NCBI GenBank assembly: GCA_003008705.1
Contig: PDUO01000006.1
Coordinates: forward strand, 753,295-817,294
DNA from: Pezicula radicicola
Taxonomy: Eukaryota > Ascomycota > Leotiomycetes > Helotiales > Dermateaceae
Reading direction: 5' to 3'
DNA length: 64,000 nt
Numbering within the stretch: position 1 is the first letter of the stretch; every line of letters begins with the position of its first letter. The notes under the pieces were generated by a model that did not search any database, had not been told where the DNA came from, and saw only the letters and a program-made list of their open reading frames with translations. Shown one piece after another: positions 10,493 through 21,689 of the stretch. The position numbers and the translations under genes are program-made.

Positions 10493-12649
10493 ACGAAATT
10501 GGTTTTTTGCTCAGGCTGGGGATGGAATAATCATATTGCTTCGCAGATGTGGCTTCCCCAACGGAAGAGCATCTACGGATATTGGAGGTACGTAAAGGGA
10601 TTGATAGTATTGACGTGAACAGTGGTGATGGGCTCGGTATTCGTTGTCCCTTCTCGGGTTCGACAACTACTCGACAGGTTGCGATGGCCCCTATCAAAAT
10701 TCATGCGAGAGTGTACGTATCCATCACTCCCGTCTGCACTCGTGTGATGCGATGCTGCTGGTTGGCTCGGCGCTCGGGGTACTTCCAGGATCCTCCAAGG
10801 CTGCGATCACGTGGTTCCAATGTGGTCCTAGCCTTACGATCTTCCACATCTTGGGACTTGGGATCTTCCAGCAGCGAAGATCAAGCTGAATTCAATCTTT
10901 CGCCGGAGTGATGCCTCTTTCAACCTCATCCCTCTCGCTACAGTACCACCACCACCCATCTACTACATACATGTCCTAGTTCTATCATATCTGCCTCTGT
11001 ATCTGCCGTTCCCAACAACTTCGCTCAGCCAATCTCGCCTAGGCAGCTTACTGTATTATTATTTGTCTTCTTTGCTTTGCTTTGCATTGCATGATGAGTT
11101 TACCTGTATCTCCACTTTCTTCGACGACAACAGTGACAATTTTCCAACTTTTCCAACTTTCTTTACTGATGCTCAATACTCTCGGGGGCGGGATCGCTTT
11201 GGATATGCCGCGCCAGTCGGAGTCCTTTATTGTTTTGATTGCCTCTCGTTCTCTCACGCTACCACGCCGTAATAAAGTAAGGTACCGACCGGTAGGTACA
11301 AACTCGCGTGCTCAAACACCGTTGAAGTGAAGTTCTCAGCGGTAACCCGATGCGGTCCTTCCGCACCTTCGTCGCCATGCTTACGAGTTGCCAACTCACA
11401 GTTCCCAACACTTGTTGCATGCGTTGGTGCTTTTCGAGATCTTTGTCAGAGATAATATTCCTGTATTCCAGGGCCATGCGTTGCGGGCATGACTTTTCGA
11501 GCCGACATCCGACTCTCCATCCATCCCCTAATGTACGGAACCCAACGGCCAACCACGACCCTGGAATGAAAACCATTCAATCGCGTGTTCTCACGCAGGT
11601 ACAGGAGCTATGGTAGGCTTCTAGTAGCTAATCATGTTCCCCTTTGTACCCTTCCCTTCTTCCAGAAGTCTTCTAAACCGTAGGCGTATCAACATTAAGT
11701 TTTGATAGGTCGGCTGGGGGATGAATGAGTACTATTGTTCATGCCCTGGAAGATCTCCCAACATTGACTTTGACAAACTTATAGCGCCCGAACCCCTTTC
11801 CCCAGCCTACAGTAAATGGATACAGTACAGTAGTGGATTTTCAAAATCTGCCGTAGAGGTTCCCACACCGCTTTGATGACCATCTGGATCGGATCGTATC
11901 GTGGACTGAAAGAAAGATTTACATCGAGAGCGGGTACCTCCTATAGTGCAGTTATCTTACCTGAGCCGTTAATGGCCTCTTTCTCGGTCGCTGCTGCACC
12001 GGAATCGCACGAGAGTTCGAGTTTAACAAGAGACGAACACTTACACCAAATGGAAGCAAGTTGTGGCTGGCTGACCTTTTTCTATTGAAACTTCTGCTCT
12101 TTTAAAAAAAAGAGCATTGCATGATATGCCACCCCACCTGGATGGCCTGGATATCAACTTGTACCTTGGAAAGTCCAATGAAGCCTTGAGGATCTTCCGA
12201 ACCCTTCCTAATGTCCGACGCTATTTGTACTTTTTATCTTTTCCCCAATGGGAATGTTCTCACGCATGAAGTCCGGATTGCATGCTGGAGCGTGCGGCGA
12301 CAGTCTTGGACCTGTAAGAAACGCTCCGGCAGGACGACAACGTACGGAGGTACTCAGATCATCTCAAGAGCCCCACACTAAGCATTATCCCTGGAGTCAG
12401 GGGCTTACCTACTGTAGAAACGCGTTCTTGTTGCGTATAAAACTGATACTTGCAGTGATCCGGAGCGTCGCTTAGTTGACTTCCTAGCCCTATCAAATTA
12501 TCAATCGGCATATGTCTCCACCTACTCCCCAAAAAGCTTGTGGAGAGGGAGAACATGACTCCTAATACTTCGAACTATATTTGAGCTTCGTCCTCCTCTG
12601 TTTCTTTTACCTGATTTTTGGACTGGATCCTCAATTAGCTTCCTATGAT
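10493..12649. other. Intergenic, divergent upstream regions
   Basis: Upstream region of the GT69 gene (-) and the SAT4 gene (+). Several open frames of 60-120 aa overlap on both strands, but none has family motifs, hydrophobic structure or consistent splice signals. Pyrimidine-rich stretches at 10910-11160 could be promoter or leader sequence. No RNA gene was seen. Confidence 0.4.
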
Positions 12650-13935
12650 ATGGCTGAAAACCTCGCTGCAGGCTTATACGCTAGCGCCGCCATACTCCTC
12701 TTCTTAGCAATACTGACGACTGCTCTTCGCTGTTATGTTCGAATAGTAATTCTTAAGACGTTCGGAGTTGATGACTACCTAATGCTCCTCGCCCTGGCTT
12801 TTTATACTGTTTATATCTCGTGGGTCTTTTATGGAACGCATTTCAATGGAGGGCGCCATACAGTAGACATCCCATTGGATGCATACTCACCTTCGTTATT
12901 GGCCTTTTATATGGGCGAAGTATTTTAGTAAGTCTTCCATCCAAAGTAGCTGTATGATATACTAATCGCATGCAGTGTCATCACAGCATTTATCATCAAG
13001 CTTTCTATCGGCGCTTTCCTACTCCGTCTTTTTAAGTCTAAGGCGCAACGAGTGGTAGTCTACGTAACCTTGGGAGTAGTGACTATTTACAGTATCGCTT
13101 ATACCTTCATGACAATCTTTCAATGCTCGCCTGTAGACCATTATTGGCACCCTACCTCACCAGGAACTTGCTTCTCGACAAACTTCGTCCTTGCTGTCAC
13201 TTACACCCACACGGTCATACTATCTTTCTCCGATTTCTTATTTGCAGCAATGCCGATCTTCCTCGTTTGGAACTTACAGATGAATCTGTACATGAAGATT
13301 TCAGTTGCTGGATTGATGTCATTAGGAGCCATGTCTGTCCTCCCATTTCAAAATCAGTAGGCTTTATTCGTCGCTAACACATGTTGGTATACAGTGCGGG
13401 AGTAACAAGTATTATTCGAGTCGTCTACATCAAAGCTATATCTGCTCAAAATGACCTGTTCTTCGAGTCTTCCAAGCTTATCATCTGGACCAATCTAGAA
13501 CCTGGAATTGGGATAATCATTGGCAGTGCTGCGGCCCTGCGTCCACTGTTCAAGACTCTCCTTGGGAAAACGACCTTGTTCAGCTCCTCGAGATCAAGAA
13601 ATTACGGTGCATATGGTACAGGTTCACGACGTCATGTTGGAACAGGACCCTGGGCGTCAAGTCACGACGCGCATTTCCAGCTTGAGAGTTTGAAGGGCGA
13701 AGAGGACATAGGGTACAGCACCAAGGTCAATGGTGGTCCGAGCAGAACATTGAGCAAAAAAGGGATTATGGGAACAGGACTGGGACAAGGCGATAATGAT
13801 AGTTCGGAGCAGTTAAGGCCCGTAGTCCAGGAGGGAAATATTTTGAAACAGACGACTGTAGAGCGACATGTGGAAATATATGGTCACGATGTGAGCAGGG
13901 ATATTCCACCACGTCCGTCGCCAGGGAATTTCTAA
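12650..13935 (+). CDS. SAT4/rhodopsin-domain seven-helix membrane protein
   Basis: Exons 12650-12927, 12976-13332 and 13395-13935 give 391 aa; both introns are phase 2. Seven membrane segments are visible from LYASAAILLFLAILTTAL to the last helix before ALRPLFKTLL. Family signatures are present: LRCYVRIVILKTFGVDDYLML after helix 1, FYMGEVFYVITAFIIKLSIGAFLLRLF, a CSPVDHYW..PGTC loop after helix 4, MPIFLVWNLQMNLYMKISV, and an RVVYIKAIS..DLFFESSKLIIWTNLEPGIGI stretch. A Ser/Gly-rich cytosolic tail of about 110 residues follows, as usual. These proteins sit in the plasma or vacuolar membrane. A minority (Pth11-related, often with an N-terminal CFEM domain) act as surface receptors; this one has no CFEM or signal peptide. 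The start was chosen as the only ATG close before helix 1 in an open frame. Confidence 0.87.
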
Positions 13936-16274
13936 GGATAATACTCCTGTTAAAATCTGGGGAGATGGGGTCAGCACCAGGGAATGGTGCTACAGCCACG
14001 GAGAGGGTATCATCAGGATTAAAGGACTTGGGGGGCATTAAAAGGTGGAACGGAGTTCAGGAGAACCACTCTATGCGTACTATGGACAGCAGAGTGGGAA
14101 ATTCAGGGTGAATTCTACATGCATGCAATTGCGGTCATTGGCTTTCGGGGCCATTTTCATTGTATATCCAGGACCGGGATTACTCCGTATTACTATACGA
14201 CTACAGCCATATTAATACAGACATTTTATTTGTATCCCAGGCTATAGTTCTTCAAGAACCAGGGCTAGGATTTTTCTATTTCTTCGTATGTATTGAAAAG
14301 AAATCTCGTGGGAGCTCAAGGAGGTCAAGGAGCTGCTTCATAGACGTGTAAACCATCGATTCTTGCCAGTAACAGAGGAATTTGATTGCTCCTTGTATTT
14401 CTATAACACCCTCCCTGGTCAAAACCTCCTCACTACACGGCAGTTATAGTTATATCCCAGAAGAAGGCATACCAGCAACCAGCAACCATCACCACAACCT
14501 AGCCTAGCTCAGCCTCCAAAACCCGTCGCCCTCCTTCGCAACAGTATACCCAAAAGGTTCGCGACAACAATCGCAAGATTGGTTAAGCCGCTAGGATTCT
14601 CTAACTCAGGTGGGAAAGAAAACAGTAATGATCAGCCACTAGAAGAATGCCAGAAACCCAGAAAACCAGAAACCCAATTGTAATCATTGTAACCATTCAA
14701 GGTCTGGTGACAACCTTCATTACTGTATGTAACTTTTTGTATTTTGGAAAAACTCACAGACCTCGAAAGTTTCATCTCTTCTCATGACTTCCATATGGAG
14801 TAATAAACTTTTTTTTCTTGTGTCTGTATTCCTGTGCCCTGGGTCATGGGATACATTGTACTTCTTAGACTTACTGTAGAATGAAGGATTAAAGTTTTCT
14901 ATGCCGTTTATCTGATGCATCGGTACTATATTTTGTAAAGTTTCTTTCCTGAAGGCTTTACTCTGCACAGGGGAAGTGTTGCGGTGGTCGTACAGGTGGG
15001 ATAATAATCCTCCGTAGGATGACGAGATGGAAGAAGATGATGAGAAGGGGCTGACTAATTGAAGAAACGAAACAATGACATTGAAACGAAACGCGGTGCA
15101 AGCACACAGACTTATTCTTTACTGATAGTATGCCGGAGAGATCTCCTTTGGAATTCTGGTAACGGGAAAAGCACTGGTTGTTTTCATGAGCCGCGCTGTA
15201 CGGAGTAATAATATGGTACTTTGTGAGTTACGTAACGCAGGTACTGTACAGCCCACCGGCACCGGCTCATCCGCATTGCAGGAGTAGGTACTGTATTGAC
15301 TGATACGTCATACCACTGTTTTTGTATTGGTGGTCCTACCGAAAAAGACAAAGTCAACATATATCTTCAACCAACTTTCACAGCCCATGAAGAATCAACA
15401 AGAGAAGTGTACGAATAGTCTCTCGGACGATGTGAGGAACAGAAGAAGGCCAACTAAATAAGAAGTCGATGGGAGCATCATGTGATATAAGAAGAGCCAA
15501 GGGTCCAGACCAAAAGATCTGCACTCCGCCTCAAGATCTCACTCACAGAGGCACAGCATCTCCATCCATCTCAGACTCCAGTGCTCCAGTGCTCCACAGC
15601 ACAGCACACAAACAAGTCCTCTCGGCCAGGCTCGACCCTTCGAGACCTTTGATCTGCAGAAATTCAGACGTGCAACAAAGCCTCCGAAAAGCTCTCGGGC
15701 CTTGGACATCTGTGGAGTTTTGGGTCAGCAGAAAGGAACCAGACGGAGAGGAAATTGTGGCTGAAGGTCTGGAGTCGTGTGCATGGTTATTTTTGTGTCT
15801 TGAATGTTTCAGACGTCAGGTGCATTTTCCCTTCTTGATCCGGGTGTGGAAAGGAGGGAGACCGACCTACCAAAACAGGATGGGAGGGACTGAAACATCA
15901 CAAGAGATATTGAGAGATGTGGAAAAGAGAGTTTGGAATGTGGAATGTTCGATTTGCAACAAAAGATGGATTTTTTTTTGGCTTTTCTTTTGGACATCTT
16001 TCTGTTCTTCTTCGTGTTTACTCCGTACAGTACAGTTATTACTGTTTCTCTTTTGAGGTTCAGGGACCCCTGTGGGAACGTGGGGTATTTTCCGGTCGTT
16101 GGACAGCAACATGTTCTAGGCCTCTTCGTAACTGGCCACTGGCCTTAAGGCTGAGGGTTGCGTACATCTTTCGGACGATCCACATGCCCCCCTCCCCTCC
16201 CCCTTGAAGTTTTTGGAAGGATTGACGAAAATGCTGATGTGCAACAAAAAGCCCCCTTTGGTTTGGTTCTTCCT

Positions 16275-16335
16275 ACTTCCTTGCTTCCTTGCTTCCTACT
16301 TTCCTTGACTCCTAAACTCCTAAACTCCTAAAGTC
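16275..16335. repeat. Short tandem repeats CTTCCTTG and CTCCTAAA
   Basis: Consecutive copies of CTTCCTTG grade into CTCCTAAA repeats. The strand is pyrimidine-rich and non-coding. Confidence 0.7.
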
Positions 16336-19115
16336 CCTCACATGACATGTTTGTTGTCTTCGTTGGAATAATCGGATCCCGCATCCCGTGGATACGTACG
16401 GAGTATGTGTGGCTTGACACCAAGATTCCAGGGGTTCGGCTACCTCCCCCTGATGTGGCAGTTTAGGGTCTAGATCCCTAAAGACCAACCTGACGGACAG
16501 CCTGACAGGAGGCTGAATCCTCCTTCAGGGTCTACAGATCAGAAAAGACCTTTTGATCGGCAATGCGATATGCAACAAGATCTTGCCGCTCAATAATTCC
16601 GCCTCCTTCCATTCGTTATGAGCATTTCCCTTGAACATCTCCCTTGAATTACTTATGGGTCGGCATTACCACTCTAGGTTAGCGACGGGGGTTGAAATCA
16701 GGATCTCTGGGGTATTTTTGTAATGATCTGGATCAGGGATTCCCAGTATCACAACCAAGGCACCCAACCCAGCCTACCAAAACTGACTTTCTACTATATA
16801 CGGAAGATTTTAGCTTCGTAGGTACGGATCGACTATAGAAGGTTTCGATCGACATTTGTAGACGTGCAACAAAGAGTGCGAAATTGATGGTGGGGGCCAG
16901 TCAAAAGATAGGGGAGAAGGGCAAAGTTCGATCCTTCAATCGGTGCTTCGTCTCCGCTGTATTTCTACTCGGCAACCCGCCTCATCGAGGCCAAGATGAG
17001 CCGGCCGATATGCGACAGAGGAAGGTTCTTCGCTCATCGTTCTTCGTTCTTCGCTCTTCGGGAGAGCATAAACTCATGCTGATGCCATGTGTATTCTACC
17101 TTACTGTACCCAGTAGAAGCCTTTCTAGACTGGAATAAACTTTCATAGAAGTCGACTGCGATATTCAACATGCACTTCTTCAGACGGAACGATTACGAGC
17201 TTCTGTGGTTGGTAAAATAGTGGGCTGACGCCACGTGGGCAAAGTGCCGCTTGTGTGCTTCGCGACTTGATTCGGCCTTTCCAGATCAGAAGTGCGATTT
17301 TGCGATTGAGAAGTACGGTATATCCGGAAGACGACTGGCTATATGAGTAATAGCCGCTTTGTAACTGACTTGGATTGGTTCGAGAGACTCATGGACTCTT
17401 GATTTTCCTAAGCGAGATAGAGGATGAGTTCACTGGTTTGTTTACCTACAGCGTACTATCGGCAATCCAAATGTATATACCTATCAGGAAAAGCAGCACA
17501 ATACTCTTGTGTACAACCGTTTTTGGTTTTGTGTTTGTCTTCGCTACCAAGAAAAGTATGTATGGCTATTAGACCAAGGAACTCTCTCTTGTATAAAACA
17601 TTAACACAGTACTGACAGAACTGTAGGCTTAACTAGCTCGCAAGTCTTTATTAATAGTCTTCTTAGCCTTTATAGGTTACGTATAATATCAAAACATGTC
17701 TAACAATAGTCTTGCTTCGTGGCTTTGTTACAGTCTGCTTTTCCAGTGCACGGCACAACTTTTTATTCCACATCTTGTCTTGTATTAACATTAAAGAAAC
17801 ACTAGAAAATCTTATGCAAGTTTCGCAAGTAGTAGCTAGGTACCAGAGATTCCAAGACTGAGCATACTAACTTTTAAAAAATGAGCACAACTAAACCCAC
17901 GACTTTCAACTGCTTAACTCAAAAACAAGAAGGCACTATGACTCGAGAAACTACCAGAGTAAGTTAACTTGAATTATACTCATTGGGCATGATTGTACTG
18001 TTAGCTACAGAGGCTGCCCCTCTACTTATTCCAACCCTGAAACTTCTTCCACAAAAATACATGTCAGAAATGTTTTTTCTTGATGCCCAACTAGATATCG
18101 TTTAATTTATGTCGTTAAGCTGATCGTCTTACTAGCGGTTATGCCAATGACAACAGGAGCAAACTAGTAGCACCGGACCCGGTCGGATTCCCTTGGGTTC
18201 TAAGTCACTACTCTCATGGTTCTGCTGACTGTGTACCTGCGCATTTGCTAATCCTGCAGATTGTATAGTAAATACTATCTTATGAATATACTTCTCCCTC
18301 TTCTTCAAAATATCTAAAGAGCTCTATTTAACAGTAAAGTTACTGATCTCAATGTTCTAAGGATTAGTAACTAAGTTCGTAATTCTCTTAAACTAGTCTA
18401 TTAAATAGCATTGACTTTTTGTTTGGTAAAGTACTCTAAGATTGCCTCTATAGCTATAATTTGAAGTTAGTTGGTAGGTGTAGGAAGAGAAATTAGGTTT
18501 ATTGTGGACATATAATTTTAGATCAAATGAAGGAGGAATTCTATATTAACGATTTTACATTATGCTACTCTTCTAAGTTCAACATATTCAATTATACTTA
18601 CCCCTTAGGGATCTCTAACAAAAACATTAACAACAGAAAATAATACCTTACAAGTTAATTCCTTACTACAAGATAGGAGATAGTTCTAAAATTGAAAATG
18701 CCTTGTAAACTATCTGTAAGATTATATTGTATAAGTAGTTAGTTGCTAAGGAACTGTTTTCTCTAGCAAGAGCTTCTTAAACGGACCGTGTTTTCTTTTT
18801 AATGAATTGTCCTATAAATTAATTGCACTGTTTTAAGTCTAACTGTACTGTACTGTTAAGTCACTCAAATAGAGTAAGTCACTATGCCCTTTTGTGATAC
18901 CCTCATAACGTAGTCACATAGCAGTAGTGACTGCATCTGTAGAACAATTCTTAGTTTTCTATAGAAAAGAACATACTTAAACAGGTTTCCACACATAGGT
19001 TATTTACAATAATGTTACACAATATTATAATTTCTATTACAACAAACACCACAAACATCAAGCCCGTAAGTCTCATTACTCTTAATATATTCAGAATGGG
19101 GTAACTAACTCTTTA

Positions 19116-19186
19116 AAAGGTTTAGCACAGTGGTAATGCGTATCACTTGTAATGATAAGATCGCTCGTTCGATTCGGGCAATGGGC
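19116..19186 (+). tRNA. tRNA-Thr(TGT)-like sequence, probably a pseudogene or tRNA-derived repeat
   Basis: The anticodon arm is perfect: TATCA, loop CTTGTAA (anticodon TGT), TGATA. The T arm is GCTCG-TTCGATT-CGGGC with one G-U pair. The D arm TAGCACAGTGGTAATGCG matches the A-box pattern (TRGCNNAGTGG), and the B box is CGTTCGATTCG. The acceptor stem fails: 5' AAAGGTT against 3' AATGGGC pairs at few positions. A T6 run follows at 19191, as for Pol III termination. The location in AT-rich repeat debris also argues for a decayed tRNA gene or a tRNA-derived SINE head. Confidence 0.45.
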
Positions 19187-19418
19187 AAAAGTTTTTTCTT
19201 TTTTCTCTTTCTTTTTTGTTCTGTAAGGAAGCGAGAGTCTTCATCTCAATTTCTGCAATGAATTTCACGCGAAAAATCTTTATACTGTAAACAAATAGTT
19301 CCAACAAATTTGTATTAGATTATATAATAAATGTTCTCACCATACTTGCATCTTCAACCAGTTACAGTCAATAAACAGAATTTGTACACGCTTCTTGTCA
19401 AGCAAAACGACTACCAAC

Positions 19419-21689
19419 CTAAGTAGTGGTAGTCTTGTTATCTCCAACGTGATCAAGCCTCTGTGCACCGTCATTCTCGCGATGTTCGTGAATAAGGTCA
19501 CCCTTTCCTTGCAATACAGTCTCGACATCTGCTGCGCGCTGTTCGGCATTGACAGCACCGAAGAGAATATCCATGTCCTCGAGAGTTCGGCCCTTGGTCT
19601 CTTTAATAAAGAACCAGACAAAGACACCGTTGGCGACACAGAATATACCAAACATGAGGAAGGTTCTCCATCCAATGTGGTTCACAGCGTTTGGTGTGAC
19701 TTCAGTGATGACGAAGTTGAAAAGCCATTGGGTTGCGGCAGCCAATCCTACACCGTAAGATCGTAGGCGGGTTGGGAAGATCTCAGAAACATACACCCAT
19801 GGGATTGGGCCCCAAGACGCAGAGTATCCAATGACATAGAGATAGATCATGACAACCATAGCAATGGAGGCAGGAGAGACGACATTGACATTCGTCGGAG
19901 GGTGAGTGTTTAGAACGGCGCCGAGAATGAACCTGCGTTCTCAGAGTTAGTAATACTTCATTTGGGTGGATTTAAGGCCACAAGACACGATTCACAAGCT
20001 TTGACACATGTTCTAATCTCTAGACATGTTTCAAGGCTCGTGAGTCCGCCTAGATAGGAAAATATAGTTCAAAGAGTGTCCTTACATCATGGTCATCATC
20101 CATGCTGCACCGAACAGAAGAGACTTGCGTCGACCGAGTTTGTCAATTCCAATGATCAAGAACAAACCGGTTGTGAAGACCTTGACGGTACCATAAACAC
20201 CAGTAGCGAACAAAGAGGAGTTGGTCTTAGAGACACCGACTGTCTGGAAAATCTGGGGTGCGCTATTTAGGACTTCGGTATTAGCAGTGTTTCTTTTAGA
20301 AGGCGTTAGGAGAAGCAAGGCAAGATTTATAAGTAGGGAGGCATGTCTCGGGAGTGTAAAAATCTCGAGAAATGTTATAGCACTCAAGACGAGCAACAAT
20401 AGGGCAAAAATGAACTGGGTTTACGAACTAGTAACCGATACTGTTGGTTCCGCTGAACTGCTGGCACAACATCAAGAAGAAGGCGACGAAGATTCTGTAT
20501 CGGTTTTCAGGCCGAATACACTCCTTCCAGGTGACGCCCTCGGTTGCAGCTAGCTCCTCCTCGATTGAGGCACGAATTTCGGCAATTTCTTTAATGATCT
20601 CGGGGTCATCTACATCATCGCATCGCATGTAGGCAAGCGATCTGGTAGCTTCTTCGTAGCGAGCTTGCTTCATAAGCCATCGTGGAGACTATTAAGGACA
20701 ACATCATTAGTCTAATGTCTTAATGCACCGGAAAAAAACAACATTAAACAGCATTCAGGCTAAATTTTCAAATGCAGTTACTAGGAAGGTATGCTTTCAA
20801 AATACTAACCTCCTTCAAGAAAAACAGGCCGATAAGGAGTGCTCCACCTGGAATGAGTTGAATAGCTACGGGGATTCGCCATTGTCTCGTCGATGTGGGA
20901 ATATGAAGTGCAACTCCGTAGTCCAGCCAGTAGGCAAACGTTGAACCAATGACCAAGAATTCTTGGAAAAGCCCGGTGATGCGACCTCGAATAGCTGGTG
21001 GACAGTTTTCAGCAACGAAGACTGGCGTGATACTGGCTATTCAAAACAGGTAAGTCAGCATGTTTCAATATAGGTTGCTTTCGGAGCAGAGGAGTAAAAC
21101 CCAGTGTTTTAGGGAGTAAATGGAGCGAGAAGACAAAAACGGAACACGTACACATTCCTCCAATACCAAGACCAGCAATAACTCGACCAGCATAGATCTG
21201 GCCAATAGAGTGGTGTGCGGCAGTCTGAATGGCTGCCCCGATAAGGAAGATTAAGGCGAATCCCATTAAAGAAAATCGTCGGCCATAACGGTCGTTCAAG
21301 AAGGCGGCAGCAATAGCCCCGAAGAAACAACCAGCAGTGAGTAAGGAGACGACATTCGATGAGACATGAGCATTCTGCTTGTTAGCGAACCCCGAGCTGT
21401 CGGTGGGGAGTCCAAAGTCCTTTTTGAAACTCTTAAGAGCAAGAACGCTTCCCATTACCTATACTCAGAGACTCGGAGTTAGTTTACTTGGTCTAGATAG
21501 ATCAGGATTAAATCAATCATGAATTAGGAGTAATGCGTACACCAGTGTCATAGCCTTGTAACTAAGTATTAGCATGATCAAAATATAATATAAGTCGGAA
21601 GAATACACACCAAAGAGCAATGAGCCCATATAGGCAACACTTGTCAGAATATAAACTCTGTAGTTTTTGAAAAAGCCGGTCTTCCCCAT
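19419..21689 (-). CDS. qutD: Quinate-permease-like sugar-porter family MFS transporter
   Basis: Seven exons (21611-21689, 21541-21554, 21152-21458, 20810-21036, 20429-20688, 20086-20262, 19419-19932) give 525 aa with twelve predicted helices. Sugar-porter landmarks are present: SLLFGYDTGVMGS in helix 1, [97 protein letters not shown] and [15 protein letters not shown]. Overall wording closely follows fungal quinate permeases (QutD/Qa-y), which import quinate for catabolism; symbol by resemblance only, and a related substrate is possible. Exon 2 is a 14-nt microexon supplying YDTG, and its intron acceptor reads CAAG. Two introns (19933-20085, 21459-21540) belong to repeated intron families. 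No other quinate-pathway gene is adjacent. CreA-like sites lie upstream. Confidence 0.9.
19933..20085 (-). mobile_element. Introner-like element, family A copy 2 (intron in the quinate-permease-like gene)
   Basis: This 153-nt phase-2 intron has donor GTAAGG and acceptor ACGCAG. On the minus strand it can form a strong hairpin: GACTCACGAGCCTTGAAACA with its partner TGTGTCAAAGCTTGTGAATC around a short loop. It aligns along its whole length with the intron at 1141-1289. Both are followed by exon sequence GTTCAT, and both lie in phase 2. Confidence 0.65.
21459..21540 (-). mobile_element. Introner-like element, family B short copy (quinate-permease-like gene)
   Basis: This 82-nt intron matches the 3' two thirds of the intron at 48346-48472 without gaps, about four bases in five by hand count over 78 positions. 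Shared blocks are TTAATCC, TATCTAGA and CAAGTAAACTAAC, followed by a CTGA-TATAG acceptor. It appears to be a family B unit lacking the 5' part. Confidence 0.6.

Larger units (their letters stand above)
13936..19418. other. Long gene-poor interval with AT-rich core
   Basis: No protein gene is supported over 5.5 kb. From 13936 to about 17600 composition is ordinary; it holds T/C-rich tandem runs (16275-16335), CTTCG-rich runs (17025-17065) and five copies of TGCAACAA spaced about 300 bases apart (see findings). Open frames such as 15469-16056 (195 aa, Ser/Arg/Cys-rich) have no recognisable domain. From about 17600 to 19330 the sequence is AT-rich with stops in all frames, as expected of RIP-mutated repeat remains. 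A tRNA-Thr-like sequence lies at 19116-19186. Confidence 0.45.

Noticed and set aside
15469..16056. 195-aa open frame on the plus strand
   Set aside because: Biased Ser/Arg/Cys composition, no domain, hydrophobic pattern or splice context, and it overlaps other frames of similar length on both strands.
20263..20428. Another introner copy in the permease gene (166-nt intron)
   Set aside because: It has a CTCCCGAGACATG block slightly like family B and internal palindromes, but no continuous alignment by eye.
21037..21151. Another family B intron copy (115 nt)
   Set aside because: Shares GTACGT donor and TGAAACATG with the 23620-23745 intron, but the rest does not align convincingly.
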